A stretch of DNA of 64,000 nucleotides. Source: Blastocystis sp. Blastoise. Its lineage: Eukaryota; Sar; Bigyra; Opalinata; Blastocystidae. The notes under the pieces are model-generated. The model saw only the letters and a program-made list of their open reading frames with translations. It had not been told where the DNA came from and made no database searches. Shown here in pieces: positions 1-15,861 of this stretch. How positions within the stretch are numbered: the stretch's first letter is position 1; every line of letters starts with the position of its first letter. The position numbers and the translations under genes are program-made. The stretch is from the NCBI GenBank assembly GCA_039096225.1, contig JBBPEB010000009.1, positions 585,001 through 649,000 of the forward strand. Reading direction: 5' to 3'.

Positions 1-1789
1 GTGTTACCTCCAGTAATCGCGGGAATAGTGACTGTTTTTGAGGATATAGGTGTAGGTATACAAGTAGAGCTTTTCGAGGAAGGAGGAATATGGATATTGG
101 TATATATAGAATGAGTAGGAGTAGAGACAGGTGTAATATGAGAAGAAGAAAAAGAGGGAGATAAAGATGGTCTCGGTAGGGATGTAGGTGTGACATTGAC
201 GTCGATGGTGGGGGTTCCAAAGGATAGAGACGCGGGTCCTGCGATATAATTGGATGTTATTGGGCCTCCAAAGGTAGGGGAGAGTGAGTAGTAGGTAGAA
301 GTGGGAGATTTAATAGTATTATTATTAGTAGTAGTAGAAGATGGATAGAGATCATTTGGAGGAAGAGGAGTAGAAGAGAGAACAATAATATTATTCGTGC
401 CACTGGAATGTGAAGTATGATTAGGAGAAGAAGCAGCAGAAATAATATTATTTCCTGATTTAGTATGAATATGAATAGATCGATGATGTTGAGGAGAAGG
501 GTCTAAGTCTGTGGAGGGGAGGGAAGCCGGAGGAATAGATGTAGAAAGAGAGGGAGAGAAAGTGGAATAGTCATAGGAGGGGAGAGCTATACCGACATAT
601 CCTGAAGATGGGAGAAGGACGTTGTCACTAGGGTGGAAATGGAAAAAGAGGTAAGGATAGGGAAATAAAGTAAATAAATAGATTATATATGTGTATGTAA
701 TTATATATATATATACATATTAATATTTGATGGCTCTTCAATTGGTTCAACTATAGATATAAACATATATAATATAAATATATATAATATATAATATATA
801 ATTATATAAATATATAAGTATAAATATATGTATACGTTGAATAGAGGAAGATTTGATCCAAAGATCTTGTGAGTGATCTTTCGAATTGATTGGATGTTGA
901 TTAATACTGTTTTGTACATTACTAATAGCGCAAGAATTGATTGGAGGATAATGTAGTAATTGAGGGTTCTGATTGGTATAATTAACATGAGGCGTTGGTG
1001 TATGTTGAGGAGTTAACGTATGTGGGGATTTAGTATGTGATTTTAATCCACTTAAATTGAATGATGGAATATCAGTCTTTCGACTATATATATAGGTATA
1101 TACAATAAACAGAATAAACATAATAAAAATATTCTTATATCTATTATTATAGAAAAAAAACTTACTTATCTTTATACATCTCCTATAATAAGAATAAAGG
1201 ATAGATAGAATAATTGAATAAATAACATACATATAAAGCATTATAACAATTGATGCATAGTCTGTCATTACTAACAAATCCGTATCTATCTGCCTAATCA
1301 TGAAAATAAATTAAAAAAAATATCTTTATTAATTTAAATAGAGTAAAAAATAACTATAACAAAAAGATAATGATAAATTAAACTTACAGTGATTCGTTGT
1401 GGACAACAATGGTTACAAAATACATAGCCACATTTTCGACAATGATGTTTTCGTCGAAAGAATGAAAACTTTTTATCACAATGAATACAACTACTACACA
1501 CTTTATTTGGCATCCAGTAATCATCTCGACTTAACTAAAATATGTGGAGATAAATAAGAACATAATAAAGGGTATATTCATACACTTAAAGCACTTTCAT
1601 CGTCAACATCACCTATAAATGATTAAAATTTATATAAAGAAGATCTTAAATACCATAGACATATTCACCCTCACATTCATCTTCATCTTCGCTTTCACTT
1701 GATGACTCATTTCGTTGAAAGAAAACAAGTTTTTGTGAATTAGGAGTTTCTTTTTTATCTTGTTCTTTTTTCTTGAATAGTTTATTCAT
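1..1789 (-). CDS. FYVE zinc-finger protein, C-terminus beyond window
   Basis: A phosphatidylinositol-3-phosphate-binding FYVE protein, probably endosomal. Hand-built exons (minus): 1789-1654, 1612-1584, 1534-1388, 1293-1231, 1182-1166, 1083-836, 750-717 and 627-1, open for at least 433 codons to the window edge; all junctions are GT-AG and in phase. The FYVE domain starts near residue 60 with WMPNKVCSSC, then FSFFRRKHHCRKCGYVFCNHCC and, in exon 4, DRLCINCY, giving eight metal ligands and the basic RRKHHCR lipid-binding patch. Ahead of it is an acidic segment of Glu, Asp and Ser. After it comes a long Ser/Thr/Pro/Asn-rich tail with no recognisable domain. The finger near the N-terminus with a disordered tail differs from EEA1, where FYVE is C-terminal. 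Any further domains lie off the left edge. Confidence 0.85.
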
Positions 1790-2223
1790 ACCTATATTTC
1801 TTATTTGTCTCACTATTGAAGAATGAAAGGATATAGCAAGAAAAAGAATAGTGTTTAAAAATTGATTCTATTTATGAATATTTTCTAGTTTTCCTGTGTT
1901 TTTTCTAAACAATCGAAAAAAATAAAATGAACAATCTTTTTAAAACTTTGCTTTTTCTGTACTATTTGGTTTGACACTGTTAATGTTTTAATATTCTATA
2001 AAGAAAGCAGCGATATGAATGTGGTTGACATAAATAACAAAACTTGAGGACAATTATAGAAAAAATAATGTTGATCAAAAATAGAGTTTCAAAGAATATG
2101 AGAAAAAATAGCTAATTCAAAATAGAAAACGAAAAAAATAAAGCGAAAAAAAGAAAAAAAAAATAAGTTTATTTATAAAAAGAATGAACTTTTGAAGACA
2201 ATTGTATGTTATGAAAATATCAT
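1790..2223. other. Intergenic, FYVE gene promoter side and ligase 3' end
   Basis: AT-rich spacer between two minus-strand genes. It should hold the FYVE gene promoter and the 3' untranslated end of the lipoate ligase gene. A-rich runs lie near 2100-2165. No ORF, tRNA or structured element was seen. Confidence 0.6.
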
Positions 2224-3424
<1,201 letters not shown>

Positions 3425-3745
3425 AGATTTAAAAATATGGGAAATAATCAAAATAATGTAGAAAACATTAAAAAAATAATAGAAACTGTTTCTATAAAAC
3501 AAATAATCAGTGTTATCTCTAAAACTATTGTTGAAATTGACAAAAAACCATGACTCTCGCTATAGATAGGTTTCTCTGTTTGTTTTTGAAAGAAATTATT
3601 TTTTGCCTTATCTTTTACATTGTTTCACGGGTGACATTTTGGCGTAGACATGAAACCGATAACATGAACTGATTTCTGCCAGTCTTTTATCAAGAAAGTC
3701 ATTTTAATTTTTTTTCCTTTTGTTCTTAGTCCTTGGCTTTGAAAA
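3425..3745. promoter_or_regulatory. Divergent promoter, lipoate ligase / mitochondrial EF-G
   Basis: A 321-bp spacer between the start codons of two mitochondrial-protein genes transcribed in opposite directions, so it should hold both promoters. No conserved box could be assigned by eye. Confidence 0.5.
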
Positions 3746-5213
3746 ATGTTTTCTAAATTAGGAAAGCTTGCATTGAATGTAAGTGCTATTAGCAGAAATG
3801 TTTTTCAAACTAAAACTATTCAACAATTACCTTTTGTTGCTGCTCGTTCTTTCGCATCTACTGTAGAGATGGATGAAAGATTACCTATGTTACGTAATAT
3901 TGGTATTTCTGCTCATATTGATTCAGGAAAGACTACTCTTACTGAACGTATTCTTTTTTATACCCATAGAATCAGTCAGATTCATGATGTTAGAGGTAAA
4001 GATGGTGTGGGTGCAAAGATGGATTCTATGGATTTAGAAAGAGAAAAGGGTATTACTATTCAGTCTGCAGCAACTCATTGTGATTGGAAACAAAATCATA
4101 TTAATATCATTGATACACCTGGACATGTCGATTTTACTATTGAAGTCGAAAGAGCTCTTCGTGTATTAGATGGTGCTATTCTTGTTTTATGTGGTGTTGG
4201 TGGTATTTATATATTATAATATATATAAAACATTCATTTAAATAAATATTTTATGTATTTTTTATATTATATTTAATAAATATACTAAAAATATGAATAG
4301 GTGTTCAAAGTCAGTCAATTACCGTAGATCGTCAAATGAAACGTTATGGTGTTCCTCGTGTTGCTTTTATTAATAAACTTGATCGTCAAGGCGCAAATCC
4401 AGATCGAGTTGTTCAACAATTAAGAGATAAATTACATTTAAATGCTGCTGCTGTTCAAGTATATGAGTGAATTTATATGTAATATTTATAGTCTTGTAAT
4501 TATTATTATTATGAATGTATTTAATATGGTTATACATAATCAATCATTATTTATAGTTCTATTTATAATTTTTATATATTTTTGTTTATATATATATATT
4601 TTGTTTATTTTTTATTTTATTTTATTATATTTTTATATATAGGTTCCTATAGGTATAGAGAAAGATTTAGTCGGTGTAGTGGATATACTTCGTAATAAAG
4701 CTATATACTTTGAAGGAGAGAATGGAGAAATATTAAGAGAAACTGATGTACCTAAAGAATTAGAAGAAAAAGTATATATATATATAATTATTAGGAGTAT
4801 TAAAATATAGTCAAAATACTCTATTTATTAATATTATTTTATTTATTATATACTTATATAATATTGTATCATTTAATTTATATTCTTATATATATAATTT
4901 ATTAATATTATTTCATTTATTATATACTTAAATATATATAGGTATCTAAGAAGCGTAAGACTTTATTTGAGTGTTTAGCTGAAGTAAATGAAGAGATGGA
5001 GGAGTTATTTTTAATGGAAGAAACTCCTTCTGAAGAACAATTTAAAAAGGCTATTCGTAAGAGTGTTATTGATTGTACGTTTGTACCTGTTTTTATGGGA
5101 TCCGCTTTCAAAAATAGAGGTGTATATATTTATATTTATTATATTTATTATATTTAATATATTTATTATTTATTTTATTTAATATATTTATTATTTATTC
5201 TATTTATTCTATT

Positions 5214-5282
<69 letters not shown>

Positions 5283-6410
5283 TTCAACCTTTATTAGATG
5301 GTGTTTGTGACTATTTACCTGCCCCTACGGATAAAGTCAATAAGGCTTTAGATCTAGATAATAATGAACAAGAAGTATATTATATTATTATATTATTATA
5401 TTATTATTATTATATTTATTATTATTATTATTATATTTATTATTATATTTATTATTATTATCATTATATTTATTATGTGTATATAGATATCTTTAAGTGG
5501 TACTAATGAGGATAATATGGTTGCCTTAGCATTTAAATTAGAAGAAAGCAGATTTGGACAACTTACTTATTTACGTATGTATCAAGGTAATTTAAAGAGA
5601 GCTGATACTATTACTAATATGAGAACTAGAAAAACTGTTAAAGTATATATATATGCTCTTCTATGATTATATATACTTCTACTATTATATATACCTCTAT
5701 TATTATATGTCCCTATATATATATATATATATGATATCCTTCTATGATTATAGGTCCCCCGTATTGTTCGTATGCACAGTAATGAAATGGAAGAGGTCGA
5801 CAGTATTGGTAGTGGAGAAATTGTGGCCATGTTTGGTATTGACTGTAATTCAGGTAATATATATATATATATATATATATATTAATTATAATATACTATA
5901 CAATAATTATATTTTATTCTTCATAATTTATTGTATTATCTTTGTTTTATATATATATTATTAATATATACTATTTTTATAAAAGTCTTATGTTTATCAT
6001 ATATATATATATGTATATATGATAATGAGTATAAGTGTATATACTTCTATAGGAGATACATTTACCAATAATAAAGTTCATTATTCAATGACCTCAATGT
6101 TTGTTCCTGAACCCGTCATGTCTCTCGCTATTTCTCTTAAGAATAAATCGAATGATGCCAACTTTGTTAAGGTATATATATAATATATATATATATATAG
6201 ACTTTATTCTATATATTTATTAATTATTATTATCATTATTAAATATAACAATATATATATAGGCTTTAACTCGTTTCCAGCGTGAGGATCCTACCTTCCG
6301 AATGGAGATTGATAAGGAGAGTAAGGAAACCATTATTAGAGGAATGGGAGAACTCCACTTACAGATCTATGTAGAACGAATGAAACGTGAATATAAATGT
6401 GAACTTAATG

Positions 6411-6443
<33 letters not shown>

Positions 6444-6646
6444 AATAAGTATATACTAATTCTTATATATTATATATTATATATTATATATTATATATTA
6501 TATATAGGTTTCTCCTCCACGTGTTAATTACCGTGAAACTATTCAGTCACGTGCTGACTTTAATTATCTCCATAAGAAGCAAAGCGGTGGTGCCGGTCAA
6601 TTTGGTCGTGTTATTGGGTATATTGAACCTATTGAGGAAGGAGGCG

Positions 6647-6678
<32 letters not shown>

Positions 6679-7884
6679 CTACTCTATATGCTATATATGT
6701 TTATATTATGTACTTCAAATTGATTATATATATAACTATGATATATTTCATTATATTAATAACTATATAGACTATTGTATATTATATTCTTGTAATATAT
6801 TTATATATATAAATATAGACTATGTATATACATTCTATTCTATATAGCCTAAATTTGAGTTTGTGAATAAGTTGATTGGTAATAATATTCCTCCTGAGTA
6901 TGTTCCTGCTATAGAGAAGGGGTTCTTGGAATCCATGGAGAAAGGACGATTATTAGGATATCCTATTACCAATATGAGATTCGTACTCTTGTATATATAT
7001 TATATTATATTATATTATATATATTATATTATAATTCTCTATTATATTATAATTCTCTATTATATTATAATTCTCTATTATATTACCTTTTCATCATCAT
7101 CATCATCTCTCTTTCTGTCTCTATACTCTTCTATCTATAATACTCTCTAGGGATGGTCAAAGTCACTCTGTCGATAGTAATGAACTCGCTTTCCGTACTG
7201 CCGCCAAGAACGCTGTTTATAGCGTCTTTGAAGCCGCTAATCCTGTACTTCTTGGTATATAGATATATATTATATTATTATTCTATAATACTAATAAATA
7301 GAATATTCTATTATTCTATGTAATTTCTTTTTGATTATTTTTCTTCCTCTATATATATATATGTATTTATTTTTATATATAATATCGTTTATGTTTCCCC
7401 TACCTCTAGAGCCTTTAATGTCCGTAGAAGTGACAGTCCCTCAAGACTTCCAGGGTGTGGTATTAGGGGGGTTGAATCGTCGTAAGGGTCTAATTCAGAA
7501 TAGTAGTGTTGATGAACGAGGCATGCTTACTATAGATGCTGATGTCCCTCTTGTAAGTATGTTCGGATATAGTACTGATCTTAGATCTCAAACACAAGGT
7601 ATATATATATATATTAATAGATTTGATATTATCATAAAAACATATTATATATACTTTTGTTAATATATATAATAATATTATAATTAAATATTTATGATAA
7701 TAATAATAATGCTATAATTAACTATTTATGATAATAATAATAATAATACTATTATAATTAATCTATTTATGCTAATACTATAGGCCAAGGTGAATTTACT
7801 ATGGAATATAAGTCTATGGCACGTGTTCCTAGAAATATTCTTGAAGAACTACAAAGAGCTCAAGCTTCTAAACAACAAAAGTAA
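3746..7884 (+). CDS. GFM1: Mitochondrial elongation factor G1
   Basis: GTPase that translocates tRNA and mRNA on the mitochondrial ribosome. Fourteen exons: 3746-4202, 4301-4458, 4643-4771, 4942-5121, 5282-5374, 5487-5642, 5754-5853, 6053-6171, 6263-6409, 6508-6645, 6848-6990, 7151-7254, 7410-7598 and 7784-7884. They sum to 2,214 nt, 737 aa, with every junction GT-AG and in phase. The first 40 residues are basic and hydroxylated, a mitochondrial presequence. G1 is [10 protein letters not shown]3 [10 protein letters not shown]4 NKLD and G5 GSAF; the [23 protein letters not shown] segment marks the GFM1 rather than the GFM2 branch. Domain IV begins at YRETIQS and includes GQFGRV. Most introns are 55-190 nt and nearly pure A/T; the one at 5122-5281 holds an (AT)n tract. 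Confidence 0.95.
5219..5280. repeat. (AT)n tract at the 3' end of an EF-G intron
   Basis: About 30 AT units run directly into the acceptor AG at 5280-5281. Similar shorter tracts occur in most introns of this gene. Confidence 0.9.
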
Positions 7885-8588
7885 ATAATATATATATATA
7901 TATATGTATATACATATATTCATTTCTTTTTATTCTCTTTTAATTCATTAATTGATATTTTATTTTATAAAAAATTATATATTCTTTTATTTATTCATTC
8001 TTTTTTTATCCACTTTTTTTCATGATCTATATATACTTGGGAAATGTTTTTATTTGAATTCTATCCTTATGTTTCAATGAAAACTCTATTATATATTTGT
8101 TTTGCTTATATTACAAATTTTATTCTTTTGTTTTCCCATTTCCAAATGAAGTATCCTTAAATAAATTATTTTGATATCTTTCTACTTTCAAAAATGATGT
8201 TTGTATAAGTTTTCTATGCATATTTCTAAAAATTACAACAACAACAAATTAGTATTCATAAAAATAAAAAGAGATTTACCATATTCGAATGTTCTATAGT
8301 TTTTCCACACTATTTAAAATACTAAAAGCAAAATATTAACACACATTTAGTTCGCTTTAATTCAATTGTGAAACTATTTCAATAGTTAAGCTTTCTACAT
8401 ATAGACGTAGTCATTCAAACTCCATTGAATATATATTGAAGACAATTATGAAATTGTAGGATATAGCTTTTGGGTGCAAATGTAAAAAGTAAAAAATGCG
8501 ATTCTCTGGGTTTATTTAAGAAACTGACTACAAAAGAAAATAAAATCATTTCAATATTCATTTGTTCTTTTTTGTGTTATTCATTGCT
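7885..8588. other. Intergenic, EF-G 3' end and MutY promoter
   Basis: About 700 bp of AT-rich DNA between two plus-strand genes. It should carry the EF-G terminator and the MutY promoter. No ORF or RNA-like structure was recognised. Confidence 0.6.
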
Positions 8589-10395
8589 ATGAGCATTTCT
8601 TCTTTATTTAAGAATCACACTAAATCGTTCCATAATTTCACGGAAGAGGAAATCAAGGAAATTGCCGAATGTCTAAGTGTATGGTATCAACAAAATCGTC
8701 GTCATCTGCCATGGAGAGGCGATAAACCTCCGTATACTATGTATGGTAATGCAGTAGAAAACATCAAAAAGAATAATTCAAAAAAGTTGGGTCAAAAAAC
8801 ACTTCAATCCTTTTTTACTCCTGTAGAATCTGCTGACAAGATCAAAAAAGAAAATGGAGATCATGAAACAAAATCGGAAGAACTGAAGGATAATGCAAAT
8901 CAGGATATTAGTGACGATTTACTTACTGTAACACCATATCATGTCTGGGTTTCCGAAATCATGTTACAACAAACAAGAGTCGATACTGTTATTCCAAAAT
9001 ATTTAGAATGGTAAAATGTAATTATTATCAATCATAAAATATTCTTTAGGATGAAGCGATTTCCTACAATTGCTGACTTAGCTAATGCTTCTGAAGATGA
9101 AGTTCAAGGAATGTGGTCTGGACTAGGATATTATCGTAGAGCGAAGTATTTACATCAAGGAGCACAAACAGTTATGAATAAGTATAATGGTATAATTCCT
9201 TCTACAACAAAAGAACTTCTGGATATTCCGGGAATAGGAAAATATACAGCTGGTATATAATTATATTATATTATATTATGTGTTGTTTTATTGTATATTA
9301 TTATGTTAGTCTATTATATATTATTATGTTATATTATTGTATATTATTATGCTATTTTATTATATATTATTATGTTATTTTATTGTATATTATATACTGT
9401 TATATATATAGGAGCTGTCAGTTCATTGGCATTTAATAATAGTGACGCACTCGTTGATGGAAATGTTCTTCGTGTATTTTCCCGTCTTCGTTTGATCTGT
9501 GCGTCTCCTGCGTCTACGGCTCTTAATAATTATACGTGGGAAGTATGTCCATCTTTTGTAAAACAAGGGGTTCCCGCGGTTATTAATCAAGGGTTGATGG
9601 AACTTGGCGCCATTGTATGTACTCCTAAGGCGCCAAAATGTGATATATGCCCTCTTCAAAAGTATTGCTATTGGAATTGTTATTGTAATGAAAAAGGAAA
9701 AAAGGAAGATATAGATATAGAAGATTGCTTACTCTGTGAACCTATCGATGAACCTATTACTGTTGAATCTCTTCCATTAACGGCTCCAAAAACGAAAGTT
9801 CGAGATCAATATATATATACTGTTCTCTTCTATAATAAAGAACAGAAAGAATATTATTTGGCACCAAAAGTTGAAAAAGGAGTTTTGGTGGGAAAACTAA
9901 AACCTATATATATAGAAGTATATATACAGCTATTTATGTTTAAATTCAATTATTTTTATTTCTATATATATTATATATAATATAATATATATATATATAG
10001 AAAAGGATGAATCGATAAGCGAAACTCAAGCAGCTGACGAGCTATATAATTATATTAAACAGCAAAATACAACATCTGAAACTCTTTCTAAACCGAAATA
10101 TATAGGTCAAATTACTCACAAATTCAGTCATATTCATCATTATATAAGTTTATATACAATTGATATTGATAAGAATTCTCTATCTATCCCAAATTACAAA
10201 TGGTATACTTATGATGCTATTCAGAAGCAAGGTCTCACAACATGGTTGAAAAAAATTATTGAGAAATATACTTCATTCACTTCTACAGGTACCATAGATT
10301 CTGTAGAGAAGAAGAATAAGAGAACAAATAATACAAATATATCCAGAAAAAGGAATAATAAAGTAATTGAAAGTGATTCTGAAAATGAAATATAA
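8589..10395 (+). CDS. MUTYH: A/G-specific adenine DNA glycosylase (MutY/MUTYH)
   Basis: Removes adenine mispaired with 8-oxoguanine in base-excision repair. Exons 8589-9010, 9050-9252, 9412-9917 and 10006-10395 give 506 aa. Landmarks: LPWRG near residue 40, the catalytic Glu in SEIMLQQTRVDT near 123, GLGYYRRA, the helix-hairpin-helix LDIPGIGKYTAG with catalytic Asp in LVDGNVLRV, and the iron-sulfur ligands CTPKAPKCDICPLQKYC (Cys-x6-Cys-x2-Cys-x5-Cys). The C-terminal half is the weak NUDIX-like 8-oxoG recognition domain, ending in a basic tail. Unusual: a charged insertion of about 60 residues between LPWRGDKPPY and PYHVWVSE contains QKTLQSFF at residues 69-76, a consensus PCNA-binding PIP-box. 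I chose the ATG at 8589 because the reading frame upstream lacks another ATG. The third junction uses the acceptor ending at 10005, which keeps frame. Confidence 0.93.
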
Positions 10396-10588
10396 CTTTA
10401 TAGTTTTATTCTTTAATCCCAACTTTAAAGAATTATAGATATTCTTCTATTTGAATATATATATAATTGAGAAATTATAATAATATTATTGTTTTGTTTT
10501 ATATTATTATATTTATAAACAAAAACAAAATAAAAAATCGGCACAAGTCACATATTAAATAGATATAATATAATATATTTTATTATAT

Positions 10589-11991
<1,403 letters not shown>

Positions 11992-12698
11992 ATTAAATAA
12001 GCAATTAATTGATGAAAAACGACCAAATTATAAGAAACGAAGATTATATATAACAGTAAAATTGTGATCTTGTGATTGATTCTGTTTCTTCATATCATTT
12101 CATATTCTTTACTGATATCTAAATCTATGAAAGCGCATGAATTCACAAAAAATATCAAGAATCATTCATTTAAATTATTCAATTCGATCAATCATTCTTT
12201 TGTTATTATCAAATTCATTCTATATAATAGTATTCAATCAATTGTGGATTTAATTAATTGAATCTTCATCTTTTTCAACATTCTCATCTTGTTATTCAAC
12301 GACTTCTCGATCAGTTTTGGTTTAATACATAGCCTATTTGATATCAAATAATGAGTAATTACTTAAAAAAAAGTATAAAGGTTGTTTTAAGAAAAAAAAT
12401 AATTGAATTGGTGTTTTTTTAGTACAAATTTTATGTCACATAGATATCAAACTATTGAATTCTAGTCATTCATAAAATAAAGACACAATATATTTGAAGT
12501 TGATGAATGTTTAGTAAGTAGAAAATAATTGTTTTTAGTTAAAAGTATCTATTTGTGTATTAATAAAAAGTATCTAAAAAAAAAAAGGCAAACACAAATC
12601 AAAAATAGAAAAAAAAAACGAATAATACTATAAGTATAAAGAAAACTTGAACTTTTATATTAAAAACTATAGTATTATATTATTGATACATAAATCTT
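11992..12698. other. Intergenic, lipase promoter side
   Basis: About 700 bp between two minus-strand genes. A 61-codon plus-strand ORF at 12076-12261 has composition like its non-coding surroundings and no recognisable motif, so it is not called. Nothing else was seen. Confidence 0.6.
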
Positions 12699-13857
12699 TT
12701 AGAAGAAGAAGAAGAAGAAAATAGTAATAAGAACAATAGAGAATGTAATAGAAGAACTTAGAATTCCATCATATTTAGAATCTTCAGCAATAAATATAAC
12801 ACGACTATTTTTATTTTCTGTTAAGAAATAAGATAAAGTAGGTATATCTTGAGGAGCTGAAGTACAAAAACAACCAAATATTTTCTTTGTACCTACAGCA
12901 GATTCACATTGTGATTTTGAAGTATAATATATATATGAAGATGCTGAGATATCTTGAGATAATACTTGGTATTCACCACTTGTAAGATAACCTAACTCAA
13001 GGTCAGAATGGCTCTATATATTATATATTATATTATATTTGATAAAACTTATACAATATATTGAATTATCTTGAAATAAATCTAATAAATAAAATAATAA
13101 AAATAATAAAAATAAAAAAAATATACATGAGTATAAGATTGTAAAGCTTGCATAGAATCAATTTCTGCATCAGAAGAAACCATACAGTAACTATTCACAG
13201 AACCAATAGGTCTTGAAGTAATAAAAGTACTAATTCTAGCAGAATTACCATATTTGGCATCACGTAAAAAGAATAAATCTGAGATATCACAAGTACCTTG
13301 TTGAACACATTTAAGAGCTTCATCATCATTAGAATAAAATTTACGATCTATAGTAATTGTTCCATAATTCTTAGCAATTCGAGCAATTATAGCATCAAGT
13401 AATTCATAGAAGAAACCATCAGCATAATATGTATCAATGTAAGGTAAGTCGGTTATATAAACAGAAGCAACAACAATCTTTCCACGACTTATAATCCTTG
13501 CAAGTCTTCCATTAGCTTCAGGCATTGAGCTAACTATATATTATTAACATATATATCTATGAGTATTATAGTTTCAGAAAAAATATGTGTTCAGAAAGAC
13601 AAGAATAAAAGCATACTTGAAGAACCAGATGGAAGATCAAAATTAGTGATTCCGTATCTGTCTCTCATTGATTGGAGTGTTCCATCTTTTATAAACTCAT
13701 TGACAGTGTAGTCTATGGCTTCTTTAAGAGTATTGACACTACTCTGAGTAGATTCAAAACTAACAGAAAGAGTATCTTGATCCCAGAATCCACGAGGATT
13801 AATGCTTATCGCAGAAACTATAAAAGCTAACAGAATAAATAAAGTAATCGTTCTCAT
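12699..13857 (-). CDS. Secreted solute-binding-protein-like protein, permuted domain
   Basis: Exons 13857-13617, 13533-13127 and 13013-12699, total 963 nt, 320 aa. Residues 1-18 are a signal peptide and the C-terminus (SSSITFSIVLITI followed by six Phe) is hydrophobic, fitting a membrane or GPI anchor. Residues about 88-290 resemble the family-3 periplasmic solute-binding fold: GKIVVASVYITDLPYID at the first strand, GFFYELLDAIIARIAKNYG for the first helix, then the EALKCVQQGTCDISD segment and LRDAKYGNSARISTFITSRP. The N-terminal segment LKEAIDYTVNEFIKDGTLQSM looks like the terminal helix of the same fold, which normally comes last. Ligand and function are unknown; amino-acid binding is the family norm, but catalytic or transport partners are not adjacent. 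The Phe run is coded by a TTC microsatellite at the very end. Confidence 0.65.
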
Positions 13858-14361
13858 AGTTAAAAAAAATATGTTTATGATTTCCAGAAAAAACTCTGAT
13901 AATCAAGAGAAACGAACGGTTTTTAAAATAACTTTTTTTTTCTTCATTTCAAAAAATAAATAGTTGATAAATAATATAAATAGAATGGTATAATCTTTTG
14001 ACAACCGATATAAGTCAATATAACTCTCTATTCACGTCTGTGGTTGATTGATTAATAGATTTATTGGTTGAATTACTTTAAACTAACTCTGTAAAAAAGA
14101 TAAATACGTGAATTGTATGGTATATGCTTAAAATCAATTTTGAAACATAGATGTTTGTATGTAATGTGAATCATTAGGTTTTCATTTAACTTTAACGTAG
14201 GAAATTTTGAAATATATTATATAAAGATATAAATAATGCTTATGTGTTGATAATAAAGATTAAATAGGAACTCTAGAGATAATAAAAACAAAACAACATT
14301 TTATTTTCGTTAAAACTTAGATGAATCATCTATTCATTATTATTATTTAAACTATTAAAGT
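13858..14361. other. Intergenic
   Basis: About 500 bp between the start of the solute-binding-like gene and the stop of the GH31 gene, both minus strand. AT-rich; no gene or structured element seen. Confidence 0.6.
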
Positions 14362-14887
14362 TTAATTCTTCTTAGGAGGTTGAACAATACCATCTTGAAC
14401 TAAGTCAATACACATTTGTTTCTTAGCATCCTTAGTAGTAAGATTATACATCTATATAAGATTATAATAAATAGAAATAATAATAATAATTATTATTATC
14501 TAACTACATACTTCTTCTAAAGCTTGAGGATAGAATTCTTTATAAACTTGATCAACAGTCTTTTTAATATCATCAGCATTATTATTTAATTCAAAAAGAG
14601 TAGAAATAGTAGATAATTTCATTAAATTAGGATAATCTTCAAAGATAACTTGTCCCCAAATAGTAAGAAGAGCTTCTTTACATACTTTTGTTCTATAGAT
14701 CATTCTATATACAGGGTAATCAAGATGACTATCACGTTCAGATTGAAGAGTAATAATGACTTCAACAGGTTTATGAATATCATATTTAGTTAAAGTATTA
14801 ATCCAAATAGAGAATGTTTTACCTTCATATCCATATTCATTACCAGACCATTTATGACTTTCACCAAATTCATTAGGAACACCATAC

Positions 14888-14953
<66 letters not shown>

Positions 14954-15792
14954 TAAATAGAATACATACAACATTATATTTAAATTCTTCATCATTAACA
15001 GTAACACTAGCAGCAGGATATTGATTGAATAAACGGAATCTATAAGCACGTGATTCAAGAGCACCTTCATAACCGTCACCTTCAACAGGATTAATAGTGA
15101 TTCTAATATGAGTACTATCAATTTGTTCATAATCTACATTCGTCTTATAATAGTTTCCTTTATATATATCTGTATTCTTTCCTTGATCATCTATATACCA
15201 AGTATGATGAATCTGATTATCATCAATAGGATAAACATTAAATAACATCATTTCAGGAGAACGAGAAGCAGCTCCTTCAAGTTTATTATTATCTAATTCC
15301 ATCATAGGAATAATACTACCTTCTTTAGCATATACAGGGGTTTCGGATAAAGTGAAATTCATAGAATATTCAATACCACCATAATTCTTAAGACCAGTCT
15401 TAAAATCATAATAGGTACCTTCAGGAAGATAAATACTATAGAAAAATAATAATAATAATAAATATTAATAATAATAATAAAAAATGTTAATAATAATAAT
15501 AATATATATATATATATATACTCTCGAACAGCAAGATCATGAAGGTCACTCCATGATTTATCAAGAACAGGAGCTACTACGATATCATCACCAAACATAT
15601 ATATAGTGTTATATTTATAGGCATTATCACTAAGAGGGTCTTCATAATATAAACCACGAATATAAGATAAACCTATATAATAATAATAATATATAATTAA
15701 TATACAATACATAATATATAATAATAATAATATATACCGGTTTCATAAGCTTCAACTGAACTCTTATAAAGATAAGGAACAAGACGTTCACC

Positions 15793-15861
<69 letters not shown>

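Noticed and set aside
12076-12261. 61-codon plus-strand ORF
   Set aside because: Random composition, no motif, no neighbouring exons; typical chance ORF in AT-rich spacer.
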